A stretch of DNA of 64,000 nucleotides from Nodosilinea sp. E11 (GTDB lineage Bacteria; Cyanobacteriota; Cyanobacteriia; Phormidesmidales; Phormidesmidaceae): contig NZ_CP136520.1 in NCBI RefSeq assembly GCF_032813545.1, positions 614,001 through 678,000 of the forward strand, in the 5' to 3' direction. Position 1 is the first letter of the stretch. Each line of letters begins with the position of its first letter. Shown one piece after another: positions 55,834 through 64,000 of the stretch. Below the pieces are notes generated by a model. That model was not told the origin of the DNA, did not search any database, and was given only the letters and a program-made list of their open reading frames with translations. Both the position numbers and the translations under genes were made by a program.

Positions 55834-56613
55834 TTAAGGAATGTGCTCCAGGTAAATTTCCCAAGGGTGGAGAAAGTTAGCAATCAACTCCGGGGTGAGG
55901 CGAAAGCCGGTGGGGTCGTCGTCAATCAGGTCGGTAGTTTGGGAACGGTAGCAGTAAATCGCCTGCTGCTTGAGAGCAAGGTGGGGGGCGATGTCGAGCC
56001 GCCAGGCGCGATAGCGATCGCCCAGGGGCTGGCGCTGGCGCGGGTCCCAATCCCAAATCGGGTATTCGATCAGGCGGGGTGGCTGGGGCAAACCGGCGAT
56101 CGCCCCCTGCACAAGCTGCCAACTGGCGCGGTGGTCGCGGTGGGGGTCAAACTGGTAGGGCACAAAAATAGTGCGGGGAGCCACCCGATGTAGGTAGGCC
56201 CGGCATTGCTCTAGGGCCGTTTGGGCCAGCGGCGAGGCCTGGGCCAGCCCCGCCGCCAAGTCGATGGGCGGCACTGAGCCATCGGGCAGGCCCAAAAAAG
56301 TAACGGCCTCGGCCTTAACCCGAAGCAAGGCCAGAGCCTGGCAGGTTTCGGCCTGGCGCACCTGCCGCAGCCGGGGAGCGGGGTAGCGCTGCGATCGCGG
56401 ATGGGAGTTAGCCCCATCGCTGACCACCAGCACCTGAACCGGGTAACCTCGCGATCGCAGCTGGGCAATCGCTCCCCCACAGCCCAGGGTTTCGTCGTCG
56501 GGGTGAGGGGCCACCACCACCACCGGGGCGAGGGGCAGATCGTCGAGGGAGCCCAGGGGCAGCTGAGCGATCGCCTCGAAGGGGGCCAGGGGCGTCATCT
56601 CTAGCGGTGCCAT
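55834..56613 (-). CDS. PIG-L / LmbE-family deacetylase
   Basis: A 259-residue zinc-dependent deacetylase. It has VVVVAPHPDDETLGCGGAIA with the His-Pro-Asp-Asp-Glu zinc site, RQVRQAETCQALALL, VTFLGLPDGSVP, and FVPYQFDPHRDHRASWQL, whose DPHRDH contributes the second His. The family removes N-acetyl groups from GlcNAc-type lipids or thiols. Two starts are possible: the one used here (MAPLEM) overlaps the flavoprotein stop by 13 bases, or an ATG five codons on that would leave no overlap. Both indicate translational coupling. Confidence 0.87.
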   Translation of the reverse strand: MAPLEMTPLAPFEAIAQLPLGSLDDLPLAPVVVVAPHPDDETLGCGGAIAQLRSRGYPVQVLVVSDGANSHPRSQRYPAPRLRQVRQAETCQALALLRVKAEAVTFLGLPDGSVPPIDLAAGLAQASPLAQTALEQCRAYLHRVAPRTIFVPYQFDPHRDHRASWQLVQGAIAGLPQPPRLIEYPIWDWDPRQRQPLGDRYRAWRLDIAPHLALKQQAIYCYRSQTTDLIDDDPTGFRLTPELIANFLHPWEIYLEHIP

Positions 56614-57875
56614 AGGCGATCGGCGGGGGTGGTCTGGGTGAGCACGTAGGCCCCGGCTCCGGCTATGGCGGCGTCGTAGGCGGGCTGCCGCAGGTAGAGG
56701 GTGAGATCGCGTGTCACCCGCTCTAGGGCATGGGGCGACATCAGCCCCCGCGTGCCCACAGAGCGCTGGCACAGTTGCATAGTGTCTATGCAGATCTGCT
56801 CGATGGCGGTGCGCATCATATTGGCGTAGGCCACCAGTTGGTCAGGGCAGGCCTCGCCATCCCGTGGGCTGCCGCCAAACTGCGGATCGTAGGCGACGAG
56901 ACGATCTGCCGCTCCGCGCAGCCAGAGGTTGCCACTCTCGATCGCGATCGCCATTTGCCCCAGCCGCTCCTGCTGGTAGGGGTGCTCAGTGCGCTGTTCG
57001 CCTTGCAGGTATTGGCGGGTGAGGTCAAACAGGGCTTCGGCTCCGCCCAACTGCACGGCGGCAAAGCGCACGACGCCAGCGGTCAGCCAGGGCTGACGCA
57101 GGTAGTCGCCGGGCTGACCAATCAACGCGGTGGCCCCCAGCTCAACGCCACTAAAGTCAATTTTGTAGCTGGCGGTGGCCCGCATACCTAATGGCTGCCA
57201 CCAACTGCGATCGCAGCTAGTCTGCACCTGATCCATCGGCACGATACACATCTGCCAGGTGCCGTCGGGCAGCTTGCCGTTGACGAAGGGCCGTTCTACA
57301 TAGCCCCCTCCGGAGCAAAAGGTTTTTGCCCCCTCTAGACGGTAGCGGCCCCCACCTAGAGGCAAAATTCGCAGTCCTTCGGCATCTTCAGCATTCCAAA
57401 CGCCAAATAGCTTGTGCTGATCGCGGGCCTCACGACCGTAGCGATCGATTTGCTCAGCGGTGCCAAAGGTCTGAATCAGCTGAAGGGCATTCACATGGCC
57501 CTCGTACACCCGACCAATGGCCAAATTGCCCCGGCCAACGTGCTTGAGCAGCCGCAGTAGGTCGTAGGTGGTCGCCGCGTCAGTGCCTAAGCCACAGCCA
57601 CCCAGTCCTCGGACTAAGGGAGCTGCCAAAAAGCCAGCCGCCGCCAGTTGCTCAAACTCCGCTGCCGGAAACGCCCCAGAACAATCGACCGCCGCCGCCC
57701 GTGCTGCAAAGTCGTCGGCCAACTGACTGGCTAACTGCAACAGTTCGGCGATCGCCGGTTCAGGCGCTAGCCCAGGCGCTACTGTAGTCGTTAAAAGTTC
57801 AGCAGTAATAGCAAAACCTCCTACAAAACCGGTTGTCAATGCCCAGCCAAAACCCACACCGTACCCATGGTGCAA
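56601..57875 (-). CDS. Acyl-CoA-dehydrogenase-like flavoprotein
   Basis: A 424-residue protein. It resembles acyl-CoA dehydrogenases: an N-terminal helical domain (FEQLAAAGFLAAPLVRGLGG CGLG), a beta domain with LEGAKTFCSGGGYVERPFVN, and a C-terminal helical domain (LYLRQPAYDAAIAGAGAYVL). The usual catalytic Glu position is unclear. No ATG lies near the N-terminus. The TTG at MHHGYG is used here, but TAGGAGG followed seven bases later by in-frame ATT (ITAELLTTT) is an alternative start. It is the first gene of the leftward set with PIG-L and the NodS-like enzyme. Confidence 0.78.
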   Translation of the reverse strand: MHHGYGVGFGWALTTGFVGGFAITAELLTTTVAPGLAPEPAIAELLQLASQLADDFAARAAAVDCSGAFPAAEFEQLAAAGFLAAPLVRGLGGCGLGTDAATTYDLLRLLKHVGRGNLAIGRVYEGHVNALQLIQTFGTAEQIDRYGREARDQHKLFGVWNAEDAEGLRILPLGGGRYRLEGAKTFCSGGGYVERPFVNGKLPDGTWQMCIVPMDQVQTSCDRSWWQPLGMRATASYKIDFSGVELGATALIGQPGDYLRQPWLTAGVVRFAAVQLGGAEALFDLTRQYLQGEQRTEHPYQQERLGQMAIAIESGNLWLRGAADRLVAYDPQFGGSPRDGEACPDQLVAYANMMRTAIEQICIDTMQLCQRSVGTRGLMSPHALERVTRDLTLYLRQPAYDAAIAGAGAYVLTQTTPADRLWHR

Positions 57876-58009
57876 GCTAGTAATTGCCCCACAATCATGG
57901 CAGAGTCCTGCTCCACCCTCCTCTATCGGGAGAAATATTTAGAGGCTGTTTAAACCTAGCTGAAAGACCTTGGGTCAAATTGCTTGGAGCCGTTTACGCC
58001 ACGTTCTTT

Positions 58010-58738
58010 CTAGGGCTTGGTCAAGGTCCAGGAAATAGACTTACGGGGAGCCTCGCCTAAGGCTTTTCGCAACTCATCGTTAGACTCAAACTGAAGTTTT
58101 TTCAGATCGCAGGCATCGACCATAACGGTAAATTTATCACAGGAAAAGGGCCAGGGTGTCACCCCCAGATCGCCCGATTCTAGCTGATGAATGGTGTAGC
58201 GCTTGTTGTCAGGGCCATTGGTAATTTCTAACTGGCGGCCCCCAACCGGAATCTGGCGCTGGGACAAAATCAACGAGAGGCGATCGCACCAACGCATAAA
58301 CGTATAGGCCGATTCTGCGTCCTTAGGGCTCACCTTTAGCTCCTTTTGCCATTGGGCCTGGCGCTGGCGTTGCTCGTCGAGAAAGTCAGCCATCTTAGCA
58401 TCTTTCTCAGCCAAACCCTGGTTTAAAAAACACAGGTGCATAGAAATTAGCATAGCCACCCAACGCCCATGATAGAGCGCGTCATCGGCATGTTTGCTTA
58501 ATTTTTCTAAGGGAGATTCTTTTTCTAGGGTGAAGTCGAGCGGTGCACCCGCTTCGGTGAGTTGGTCTTCTTCCCACTCTTTTTCGAGGTTATCGTGGTA
58601 AGCGATCGCCGCAATGGTTTCGTAGAGCCGATAGGTCTGTTTACTAAAGTCCCAATGGCCAGCAATTTGAGCGGCCAAAAGAGCATGGGCACGGTGGTAA
58701 ATAATTTCCCAACCGTCGGATTGAAGATTGACGATCAT
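58010..58738 (-). CDS. DUF3891 family protein
   Basis: A 242-residue cytosolic helical protein. IYHRAHALLAAQIAGHWDFS, AIAYHDNLEKEWEEDQLTEA and DDALYHGRWVAMLISMHLCF are the conserved segments with His and Asp residues suggesting an HD-like metal site. Function is unknown. It is a single gene. Confidence 0.85.
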   Translation of the reverse strand: MIVNLQSDGWEIIYHRAHALLAAQIAGHWDFSKQTYRLYETIAAIAYHDNLEKEWEEDQLTEAGAPLDFTLEKESPLEKLSKHADDALYHGRWVAMLISMHLCFLNQGLAEKDAKMADFLDEQRQRQAQWQKELKVSPKDAESAYTFMRWCDRLSLILSQRQIPVGGRQLEITNGPDNKRYTIHQLESGDLGVTPWPFSCDKFTVMVDACDLKKLQFESNDELRKALGEAPRKSISWTLTKP

Positions 58739-58811
58739 AGTGCTTAAAGTTCAAATGTATGTAGAAAACAACGCCAAGGTGGGGGTACATCCCCCTTTTA
58801 CAGGTGCCTAA

Positions 58812-58882
58812 GTCATTCCCACACCAGGGGGAATCCAGCCAGCAACATGGCCGCTATGGATTCCCATCTGCACGGGACTAAC
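58812..58882. repeat. GTCATTCCC/GGGACTAAC element, copy D
   Basis: GTCATTCCCACACCAGGGGG AATCCA on the left and TGGATTCCCATCTGCACGGG ACTAAC on the right. It is the most regular member of the family seen at 33066, 41630 and 42063. Intergenic, no ORF. Confidence 0.7.
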
Positions 58883-58973
58883 AAACTAGCTCAATGATGA
58901 ATTTTCAAACTCGGGATGCAGTTAAGGTGCGTCACCCTGGGCAATGACGTACTTTACTCAATAAAACACTGGA

Positions 58974-59495
58974 TTATAAACCCCACACATCAGACAGGGC
59001 TGAGGGTTCAACCTCGCTATCGTTCTGCATGATCACGCTGAAGGTACCATCGGTTTCTAACACAATGGCCGCCACCTGCTCTAGGGCAGCGCCTCCCTGA
59101 GAACGGACTGCAGCGCGTACTTCACCTTCGGTGACCCGTTCCCGCTGCAGGGCCTCTTTTCTGAGTTCGCCCTGCCAGAGCAACAGCGTCGGGTGTCCTT
59201 TGATCCACTGCTGAAAAGGCCGCGATCGCACCGAGAGCCAGGTAAACACAAACTGCCAACCAATCAATAGCCCTAAACCCAACGCTCCCTGGGCCAGCGG
59301 TATATCGGTTGAGAGCAGCACCGTAGCCAAAATTGACCCTAGGGCCACCGTCACGACAAAGTCAAAGGCATTCCACTTTGACAGCGTTCGCTTGCCCGAC
59401 AGTCGCAGCAATACAATCAGGGCTAAGTAGGCCAGACTGCCGATTATTAGGGTGTGAATCAGCGGGTTATTGGAAGCTGCAAACTCGCAAATCAT
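58974..59495 (-). CDS. DUF421 / YetF-family membrane protein
   Basis: A 173-residue protein with three N-terminal helices (LIIGSLAYLALIVLLRLSGK RTLS), the family segment KWNAFDFVVTVALGSILATV, and a soluble C-terminal domain (WQGELRKEALQRERVTEGEV; VAAIVLETDGTFSVI). The family's role is not established; some are stress or spore-related. It stands alone. Confidence 0.87.
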   Translation of the reverse strand: MICEFAASNNPLIHTLIIGSLAYLALIVLLRLSGKRTLSKWNAFDFVVTVALGSILATVLLSTDIPLAQGALGLGLLIGWQFVFTWLSVRSRPFQQWIKGHPTLLLWQGELRKEALQRERVTEGEVRAAVRSQGGAALEQVAAIVLETDGTFSVIMQNDSEVEPSALSDVWGL

Positions 59496-59532
59496 AGAGC
59501 TTTAGGATTAGTTGGACACAAATTAATTCTCA

Positions 59533-59639
59533 TACCCAATCCGAATTACATAACCCCGATTCCCAAAAGACCAACCTTTAGGGGCGAACCGCTGTTCGCT
59601 CAGGGGTATCGGGGGTAGCCAAGCAAGATTGGGTAGTAG
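59533..59639. repeat. Dispersed degenerate repeat, copy 2
   Basis: Second copy of the element at 20041, with the palindrome-like GGGGCGAACCGCTGTTCGCT C in its centre. The rest of this gap shows nothing clear. Confidence 0.6.
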
Positions 59640-59753
59640 AGGGCGCATACAACGGTTGACAGATCCCCAGCGGTGCCCAGTCAAGCGCTATCCAGACAAA
59701 AGCCATCTGCTTCTGTCTGGATAGTCGTTTTAGGATCTGGCCTTTGGGCCGTA

Positions 59754-60197
59754 TTAGCTGCGGGGAGCAGCGCGATCGACGGCATTGGCTGCGCCGTTAA
59801 CTACGCCTCGGGCATTGTCAGCAGCATTTTCGGCGGCGCGCTGGGTCGATGCACCAATGTTTTCGGCAGCTTGCTTAGCCGATTGGCCGACATCTTCAAC
59901 TCGCTCTCCGACAGACTTATCGATATTCTGCTGAATGCGTTGATTAGCCTCGCGGATCATGCGATCGGCTTTGGCATCGGCGGCGCTAGTATCCATGTCG
60001 GTATCTTTGTGGGGATACATGCCCTCGGTCTTGGCCGAGTTAGCCGCTGGATTGAGATCGCGAGCAGAACTATTGCCGGGGGCCGCTGCTTGGGTGGTAC
60101 CACAGGCGGTGGTCATAAACACCACTACACCGGCTAGAAAAACGATCATCCACTGCCGCCAGACGGTAGGGTTAAACAGGTTTTTTAGAGTTTGCAT
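59754..60197 (-). CDS. LEA-like lipoprotein
   Basis: A 147-residue exported lipoprotein (lipobox VFMTTAC). The mature half is a long Ala/Gln/Glu/Asn-rich amphipathic helix: QRIQQNIDKSVGERVEDVGQ, then SAKQAAENIGASTQRAAENA. It resembles LEA-type stress proteins and the secreted helical protein at 32.4 kb. AAGGAG six bases before the ATG. A longer frame on the other strand across this gene is a shadow. Confidence 0.75.
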   Translation of the reverse strand: MQTLKNLFNPTVWRQWMIVFLAGVVVFMTTACGTTQAAAPGNSSARDLNPAANSAKTEGMYPHKDTDMDTSAADAKADRMIREANQRIQQNIDKSVGERVEDVGQSAKQAAENIGASTQRAAENAADNARGVVNGAANAVDRAAPRS

Positions 60198-60300
60198 AAC
60201 ATGCTCCTTTTAGAAGCTTAACAACAGGGGGGTCAGTGGTTTAGGCATCAGAAAAGAGTGACTAAAAACCAGTGACAAAAGGCGATAACTAGCCTATGGG

Positions 60301-61329
60301 CTACATTTGGCTTTGTAGGCTCTGCTTGCTCTCCTTGAAGCGCCGACCTAGCTGCTGGCGATCGCTGTCAGATAGGTTTTTGCGCATAGAGGCAAACATG
60401 GTGCTCTCTTCCTGACGAGTGTGATCGCCCACCATAGCCTTGAGCTGTTTAACTTTGGCCATGAACGGTTCGCCGGTAGAGGGCATGGCTTTCATCTCGT
60501 TCAGCAGGGTTTCCATTTCGGCCTGCTCGCTGTATAGCTCTTGGGTATCGTCATTGCCGTAGAACGACTGCACCGCCGGATAAACGACGTCTTCTTCGGC
60601 TTTGGCATGCACCAGCAGGTCTTTGTAGAGTTGACCAAACAAAACCTTGATCTGCTCAGCGTTATCGGCGTTGCGAATTTCGCTCATCAGAGTCTTGGCC
60701 TTCTGGTGATCCATAAAGATCAGATCGAGCACGTCAGCAGAGGTGGCATCGGACGATTGGGTGGCAACGCTACCCACAACGCCCGTTGCTGCAGCAACCG
60801 CATCCTGCACCCGAGCCCACAGGCCCTGTTGGGGTTCTTGCCCAGTGAGCTCTAGGGTGCCGAGGTATTCGAGCATGCCCTTGAGCTGCTCTTGGTGGGC
60901 GCGGTTCTCAAAGTTGACAGTATTGAGGGGGGCCAGGGCGGCTTCTACATCTTGCCCCACGACCTGAGCGGCTTTGTGCACTACCAGACCCGAGACTACC
61001 TGACCATGCTTGAGCAATTCGTGCTGAGCCATTTTTTCGTAGAGGGTAAGCTCAGAACGGGAGAGAGTATCTTTGGCCTGGCTGACAAACTCCTGCACAG
61101 TGGCCTTGGGCTCAGCCTGAATGCCGTATTGAGTAATAGCAGTTTCGACTATATCTAAGTTTTTTTGGTCATCTTCAAGCATATCTTCCAGACGCTTGCG
61201 CAGATGGCCATCGCTGCACTGGCTGAGAAATTGCTCTTCATTTTCAATGATTAGGCCTTGGATCACCTTAATGTCGGCTAGTTTTTCGGCGATCGCAGTG
61301 CGTTTTTGATCGGTCAATGTAGCAGGCAT
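60301..61329 (-). CDS. Hemerythrin-domain protein
   Basis: A 342-residue helical protein. The C-terminal half carries the HHE hemerythrin motif: FMDHQKAKTLMSEIRN, LLVHAKAEEDVVYPAVQ, and VGDHTRQEESTMFASM, whose His and Glu/Asp residues bind a di-iron centre. The N-terminal half (TLTDQKRTAIAEKLADIKVI to EYLGTLELTG) is of unknown type and predicted helical. Roles may be O2, nitric oxide or iron sensing or storage. No operon partner is evident. Confidence 0.88.
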   Translation of the reverse strand: MPATLTDQKRTAIAEKLADIKVIQGLIIENEEQFLSQCSDGHLRKRLEDMLEDDQKNLDIVETAITQYGIQAEPKATVQEFVSQAKDTLSRSELTLYEKMAQHELLKHGQVVSGLVVHKAAQVVGQDVEAALAPLNTVNFENRAHQEQLKGMLEYLGTLELTGQEPQQGLWARVQDAVAAATGVVGSVATQSSDATSADVLDLIFMDHQKAKTLMSEIRNADNAEQIKVLFGQLYKDLLVHAKAEEDVVYPAVQSFYGNDDTQELYSEQAEMETLLNEMKAMPSTGEPFMAKVKQLKAMVGDHTRQEESTMFASMRKNLSDSDRQQLGRRFKESKQSLQSQM

Positions 61330-61694
61330 AGAAATAAGGACTCCATTGGGGGTTCTTTCACAGTCTAGGGACTTTAGATTAGGTGGGTATCTGTCGCTAG
61401 GGCTGACTTAGCCGTTCGAGCAAATCGCTTAGCCTATTTCTTTGGAGCGAGACTAGATTGGATTTAAAACCTAGGCATTTTGCCTACCCAGGTGAGCGGC
61501 CCGCTCCAGAAAATTTAGATAATTCACCCAGACAGGCCATAGCCCTCTCCAAGGCCTAGGTAACGTCGCCCCAGCAACCATTGAATCTGATCCCCAAGCG
61601 GCTTAAAAAATCATTCATCTGGGCGATGAGGTCGGTCAATCAACCCGTTTAGCGTCATTAGCAACGGTCTACAAAAATATAGAGAACATCAAGC
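61330..61694. other. Intergenic, nothing recognised
   Basis: About 365 bases between divergent genes; no ORF or repeat that I can support. Confidence 0.4.
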
Positions 61695-63116
61695 ATGAGT
61701 CTTGTCTTAGAGCAAATAAAAACCCCAGGGTTAGCCCAGCTATCTTATATAGTTGGCGACGATGCGGCGGGGGTTGCTGCCGTTATTGATCCACGCCGAG
61801 ACATCGAGATCTATTTAGAGCGATCGCGCCAGCTAGGCCTGCGCTTAACCCATGCGATCGAAACCCACATTCACGCCGATTTTGTCTCCGGCTCCAGGGA
61901 ACTGCAAGCGCGTTTGGGCATTCCCATTTTGGCGGGGCAGAGTGACGATTACCAGTTTGATTACCAACCGCTGCTTCCCGAGACCAGCCTAGACCTTGGC
62001 CAGATTACTCTGACAGCCATCCATACCCCTGGGCACACTCCCGAGCACATTAGCCTGCTGCTGGCCGATGCCCAGCAGGGAGATGAGCCCTTTGCGATTT
62101 TTACCGGCGATTTTGTCTTTAACCTCGATGTCGGTCGCCCTGACTTGCTAGGCAGTGACACCAGCCGCACCCTGGCTAAACAGCTCTACCATTCACTGTT
62201 TGATCGGCTGATGCCCCTGGGCGATCGCCTCGAGATCTACCCCTGCCACGGAGCGGGGTCGGCCTGCGGCACCTCCATTGGCGATCGCACCCAAACCACC
62301 ATTGGCAACGAGCGACGGTTTAGCCCCGCCTTTCAATCGCGTAGCGAAGCAGAGTTTGTCGACTGGTTACTGGGCGATCTGCCCGAGCCACCCCGCCACT
62401 ATGCCCGCCTCAAAAAAGTTAACGCCGCTGGACCGCCCCTTCAGGGTTGCTTTCAGACCCCCCAGGCAATGTCGGTGGAGCTGTTTCAACAACAGATGGA
62501 ACATCCCGACACCCTAATCATCGATACCCGGTCGATGCTGGGCTTTGGCGGGGGCCATATTCCTGGAGCGATCAACATTGGGTTAGGGCCTGCGTTTCCC
62601 ACCTGGGTGGGCTGGCTCATCGAGCCAGATACCTCAATTCTGCTCATTACCGAAGGGCCAGAGCAGCTTCAGCAAGCTAGCGAACATCTCTTTCGCCTAG
62701 GCTATGACCGGGTAAGTGGCTATCTCCATGGGGGCATGACGGCCTGGCTAAACCAGGGATTGCCCCTACAACGCATTACCCAAATGCCGGTATGTGAGCT
62801 CTATGACCAACTCGACCGCGACGATCTGCTCATTCTCGATGTGCGTAGTGACCAGGAGTTCTTAAAGGGCGCAGTGCCCCATGCCCAGCACCTCTATTTG
62901 CCCTATTTAGAAAAAGAGCTGTCTCGGCTAGATCACACTAAGGCTGTGGCTACCTACTGCGGCAGCGGCTATCGGGCCTCAATCGCCGCCAGCCTGCTGC
63001 AAAAGTACGGCTTTGCCTCGGTGATCAATATTCCGGGGTCTTGGAGCGCTTGGCGATCGGCCAATCTGCCGGTCGAGCAACCCAAGACAACCGCGATGCC
63101 CAAGGTTGCCCTATAG
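61695..63116 (+). CDS. MBL-fold hydrolase fused to two rhodanese domains
   Basis: A 473-residue protein. Residues 1-245 form the metallo-beta-lactamase domain with the zinc motif THIHADFVSGSREL, then HTPGHTPEHIS, TGDFVF and CHGAGSACG. This is the persulfide-dioxygenase-like type, where the usual HADH is HADF here. Two rhodanese modules follow: about 265-355 (IIDTRSMLGFGGGHIPGAIN) lacks the active Cys, and about 365-460 has CGSGYRAS, so it is probably active. It would act in sulfur or persulfide metabolism. Single gene, no SD obvious. Confidence 0.9.
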   Translation: MSLVLEQIKTPGLAQLSYIVGDDAAGVAAVIDPRRDIEIYLERSRQLGLRLTHAIETHIHADFVSGSRELQARLGIPILAGQSDDYQFDYQPLLPETSLDLGQITLTAIHTPGHTPEHISLLLADAQQGDEPFAIFTGDFVFNLDVGRPDLLGSDTSRTLAKQLYHSLFDRLMPLGDRLEIYPCHGAGSACGTSIGDRTQTTIGNERRFSPAFQSRSEAEFVDWLLGDLPEPPRHYARLKKVNAAGPPLQGCFQTPQAMSVELFQQQMEHPDTLIIDTRSMLGFGGGHIPGAINIGLGPAFPTWVGWLIEPDTSILLITEGPEQLQQASEHLFRLGYDRVSGYLHGGMTAWLNQGLPLQRITQMPVCELYDQLDRDDLLILDVRSDQEFLKGAVPHAQHLYLPYLEKELSRLDHTKAVATYCGSGYRASIAASLLQKYGFASVINIPGSWSAWRSANLPVEQPKTTAMPKVAL

Positions 63117-63219
63117 CGGTCGGGGGGTGATCTACAATCACCTCCCGCCAAGCTGGGTCATAGCTATCGTTATGGCCCTAGCAAAAACTAAAAACGTATT
63201 CAACCAACGACCGCTACCG

Positions 63220-63612
63220 TTAGTTACCCACCGTGATGTGGGTGCTATCGACGGCGCGAGTGCCATCGACGGCGCTGGCTATAGCAACAACGCGCTCTAA
63301 AAGAGTGCGATCGCTCACCTGCCCTGCCAGCGCAACGGTGCTCCCGTGTTGACTTAGAGTCACAGTATCTACAGCCTTAAGGGTTGGATCGTGGTCTAGA
63401 GCCTCAGCCACCCGCCGCACCAGGCCATAGTCGTCATACTCTCCCTCTAGGCCCATGCACTCCGGCGGCGGTGGCGGCGTGTGCATCCCCGCTTTTTCGC
63501 GCAACTCACTGTCGTAGGTATTGGTGAGGCCCGGGGTCATCGCCTGGTGCTGTGCCCCCGTGGTAACGGCCAAATCACACTGATCAAAATCGATCTGGTT
63601 GTGCCAAGTCAT
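63220..63612 (-). CDS. BON-domain protein
   Basis: A 130-residue protein with a C-terminal BON domain (VRRVAEALDHDPTLKAVDTV, TLSQHGSTVALAGQVSDRTL, ASAVDGTRAVDS). BON modules bind membranes, and are often found in osmotic-stress proteins such as OsmY. No signal peptide is visible in the polar N-terminus, so it may be cytosolic. Confidence 0.87.
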   Translation of the reverse strand: MTWHNQIDFDQCDLAVTTGAQHQAMTPGLTNTYDSELREKAGMHTPPPPPECMGLEGEYDDYGLVRRVAEALDHDPTLKAVDTVTLSQHGSTVALAGQVSDRTLLERVVAIASAVDGTRAVDSTHITVGN

Positions 63613-63803
63613 AATTAAAAGTGGTTTACTAATGGACTGTTAAAAGAGCATTTCTGGATAGCGGTATAAAGTAAAATTTCAACGTCTCAGGTAGGGGCAA
63701 ACCACCGTTTACCCCTACCCAAAATTCAGGCTTCAGTTCAGCAACACCGTTAAAAGAGGCTTCAACGGGCTAATCCTAGGCAGGGCTTCGCCTGCCGCGA
63801 TGT

Positions 63804-64000
63804 CTATCGCTCTAGAGTTTCTCCAGGGCCAACAATACCGACTTTGTGGCGAAAGGTTAGCTCGCCACCAAACCAACCGCTGGCCAACAACAGCACTGCC
63901 ACCGTGCAAGACAAAATCAGCCCTAGGGGAACAATTGGAGCGGCTGGGTCGCCCAACCGCAGCAGAACGTTGATGAGGCTGAGCACCATGGCCCCAATGT
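63804..64000 (-). CDS. DUF2231-like membrane protein, C-terminal end
   Basis: The visible 65 codons contain a hydrophobic helix (LGLILSCTVAVLLLASGWFG) followed by GELTFRHKVGIV, which resembles the C-terminus of DUF2231 membrane proteins. The frame continues past the right edge, so the start lies outside the window. The stop is followed by a 191-base gap to the BON gene with the palindrome GTAGGGGCAAACCACCGTTT ACCCCTAC. Confidence 0.7.
   Translation of the reverse strand, partial: IGAMVLSLINVLLRLGDPAAPIVPLGLILSCTVAVLLLASGWFGGELTFRHKVGIVGPGETLER

Noticed and set aside
59673-60137. 154-codon plus-strand frame over the LEA-like lipoprotein
   Set aside because: The antisense gene has a lipobox and ribosome-binding site; this frame is its shadow.

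Overview
The window looks like chromosomal DNA of a cyanobacterium with moderately high GC. The palindrome GCGATCGC (HIP1) occurs dozens of times, and many products are cyanobacterial family members: MgtE, CdsA, DUF6335, DUF3891, CHAD, large PAS-rich hybrid kinases and many short secreted proteins. Long intergenic gaps hold dispersed palindromic repeats. I cannot name a genus from the sequence. No rRNA, tRNA, CRISPR array, phage block or intact transposase gene was seen.

Layout. 0-10.5 kb: 5' part of pyrB, a GerMN-type lipoprotein, a type II P-type ATPase, mgtE, queC, cdsA, and an arsenate-detoxification pair (ArsJ efflux protein and its GAPDH partner). 10.8-17.6 kb: a 1215-residue membrane protein of unknown role, a LysR regulator with a likely operator, and an MsbA-like ABC exporter. 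17.6-22.2 kb: small stress-type, secreted and lipoprotein genes, with one frameshifted and truncated gene. 22.5-27.7 kb: a flavin-dependent oxidoreductase, a GH13 trehalose-synthase-like enzyme, a DUF2459 protein, a rhomboid protease and a membrane-anchored superoxide dismutase. 27.7-32 kb and 43-49.6 kb: three paralogous hybrid histidine kinases, with a DJ-1/PfpI protein between two of them. 32.4-41.6 kb: a LEA-like secreted protein, YihY, DoxX, MgtC, DUF6335, CHAD, PAP2, DedA, a two-repeat lipoprotein, YqaE/Pmp3 and an AI-2E family protein. 50.3-57.9 kb: metabolic genes: an SDR, then a methyltransferase with a haem-oxygenase-like iron enzyme, then a four-gene set (GT2 glycosyltransferase, NodS-like methyltransferase, PIG-L deacetylase, acyl-CoA-dehydrogenase-like flavoprotein). 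58-64 kb: DUF3891, DUF421/YetF, a LEA-like lipoprotein, a hemerythrin protein, an MBL-rhodanese fusion, a BON protein and the C-terminal end of a DUF2231 protein.

How the genes may work together. Much of 17-41 kb and 58-64 kb reads as a general stress and envelope-maintenance region: glycine-zipper and amphipathic-helix proteins, SOD, trehalose-type enzyme, CHAD, hemerythrin, BON, YqaE. This is inferred from family content, not shown. The best candidates for an undescribed system are the four-gene set at 53.8-57.9 kb, whose enzyme classes parallel N-deacetylation and N-methylation in Nod-factor synthesis, and the adjacent methyltransferase/iron-enzyme pair. The window is also rich in non-coding mobile-like DNA: two copies of a TATAGC-ended MITE-like element (one carrying a second repeat family inside it), at least four GTCATTCCC/GGGAATGAC elements, a 98-bp tandem duplication that includes a stop codon, and a roughly 52-bp dispersed repeat that creates false N-terminal extensions.
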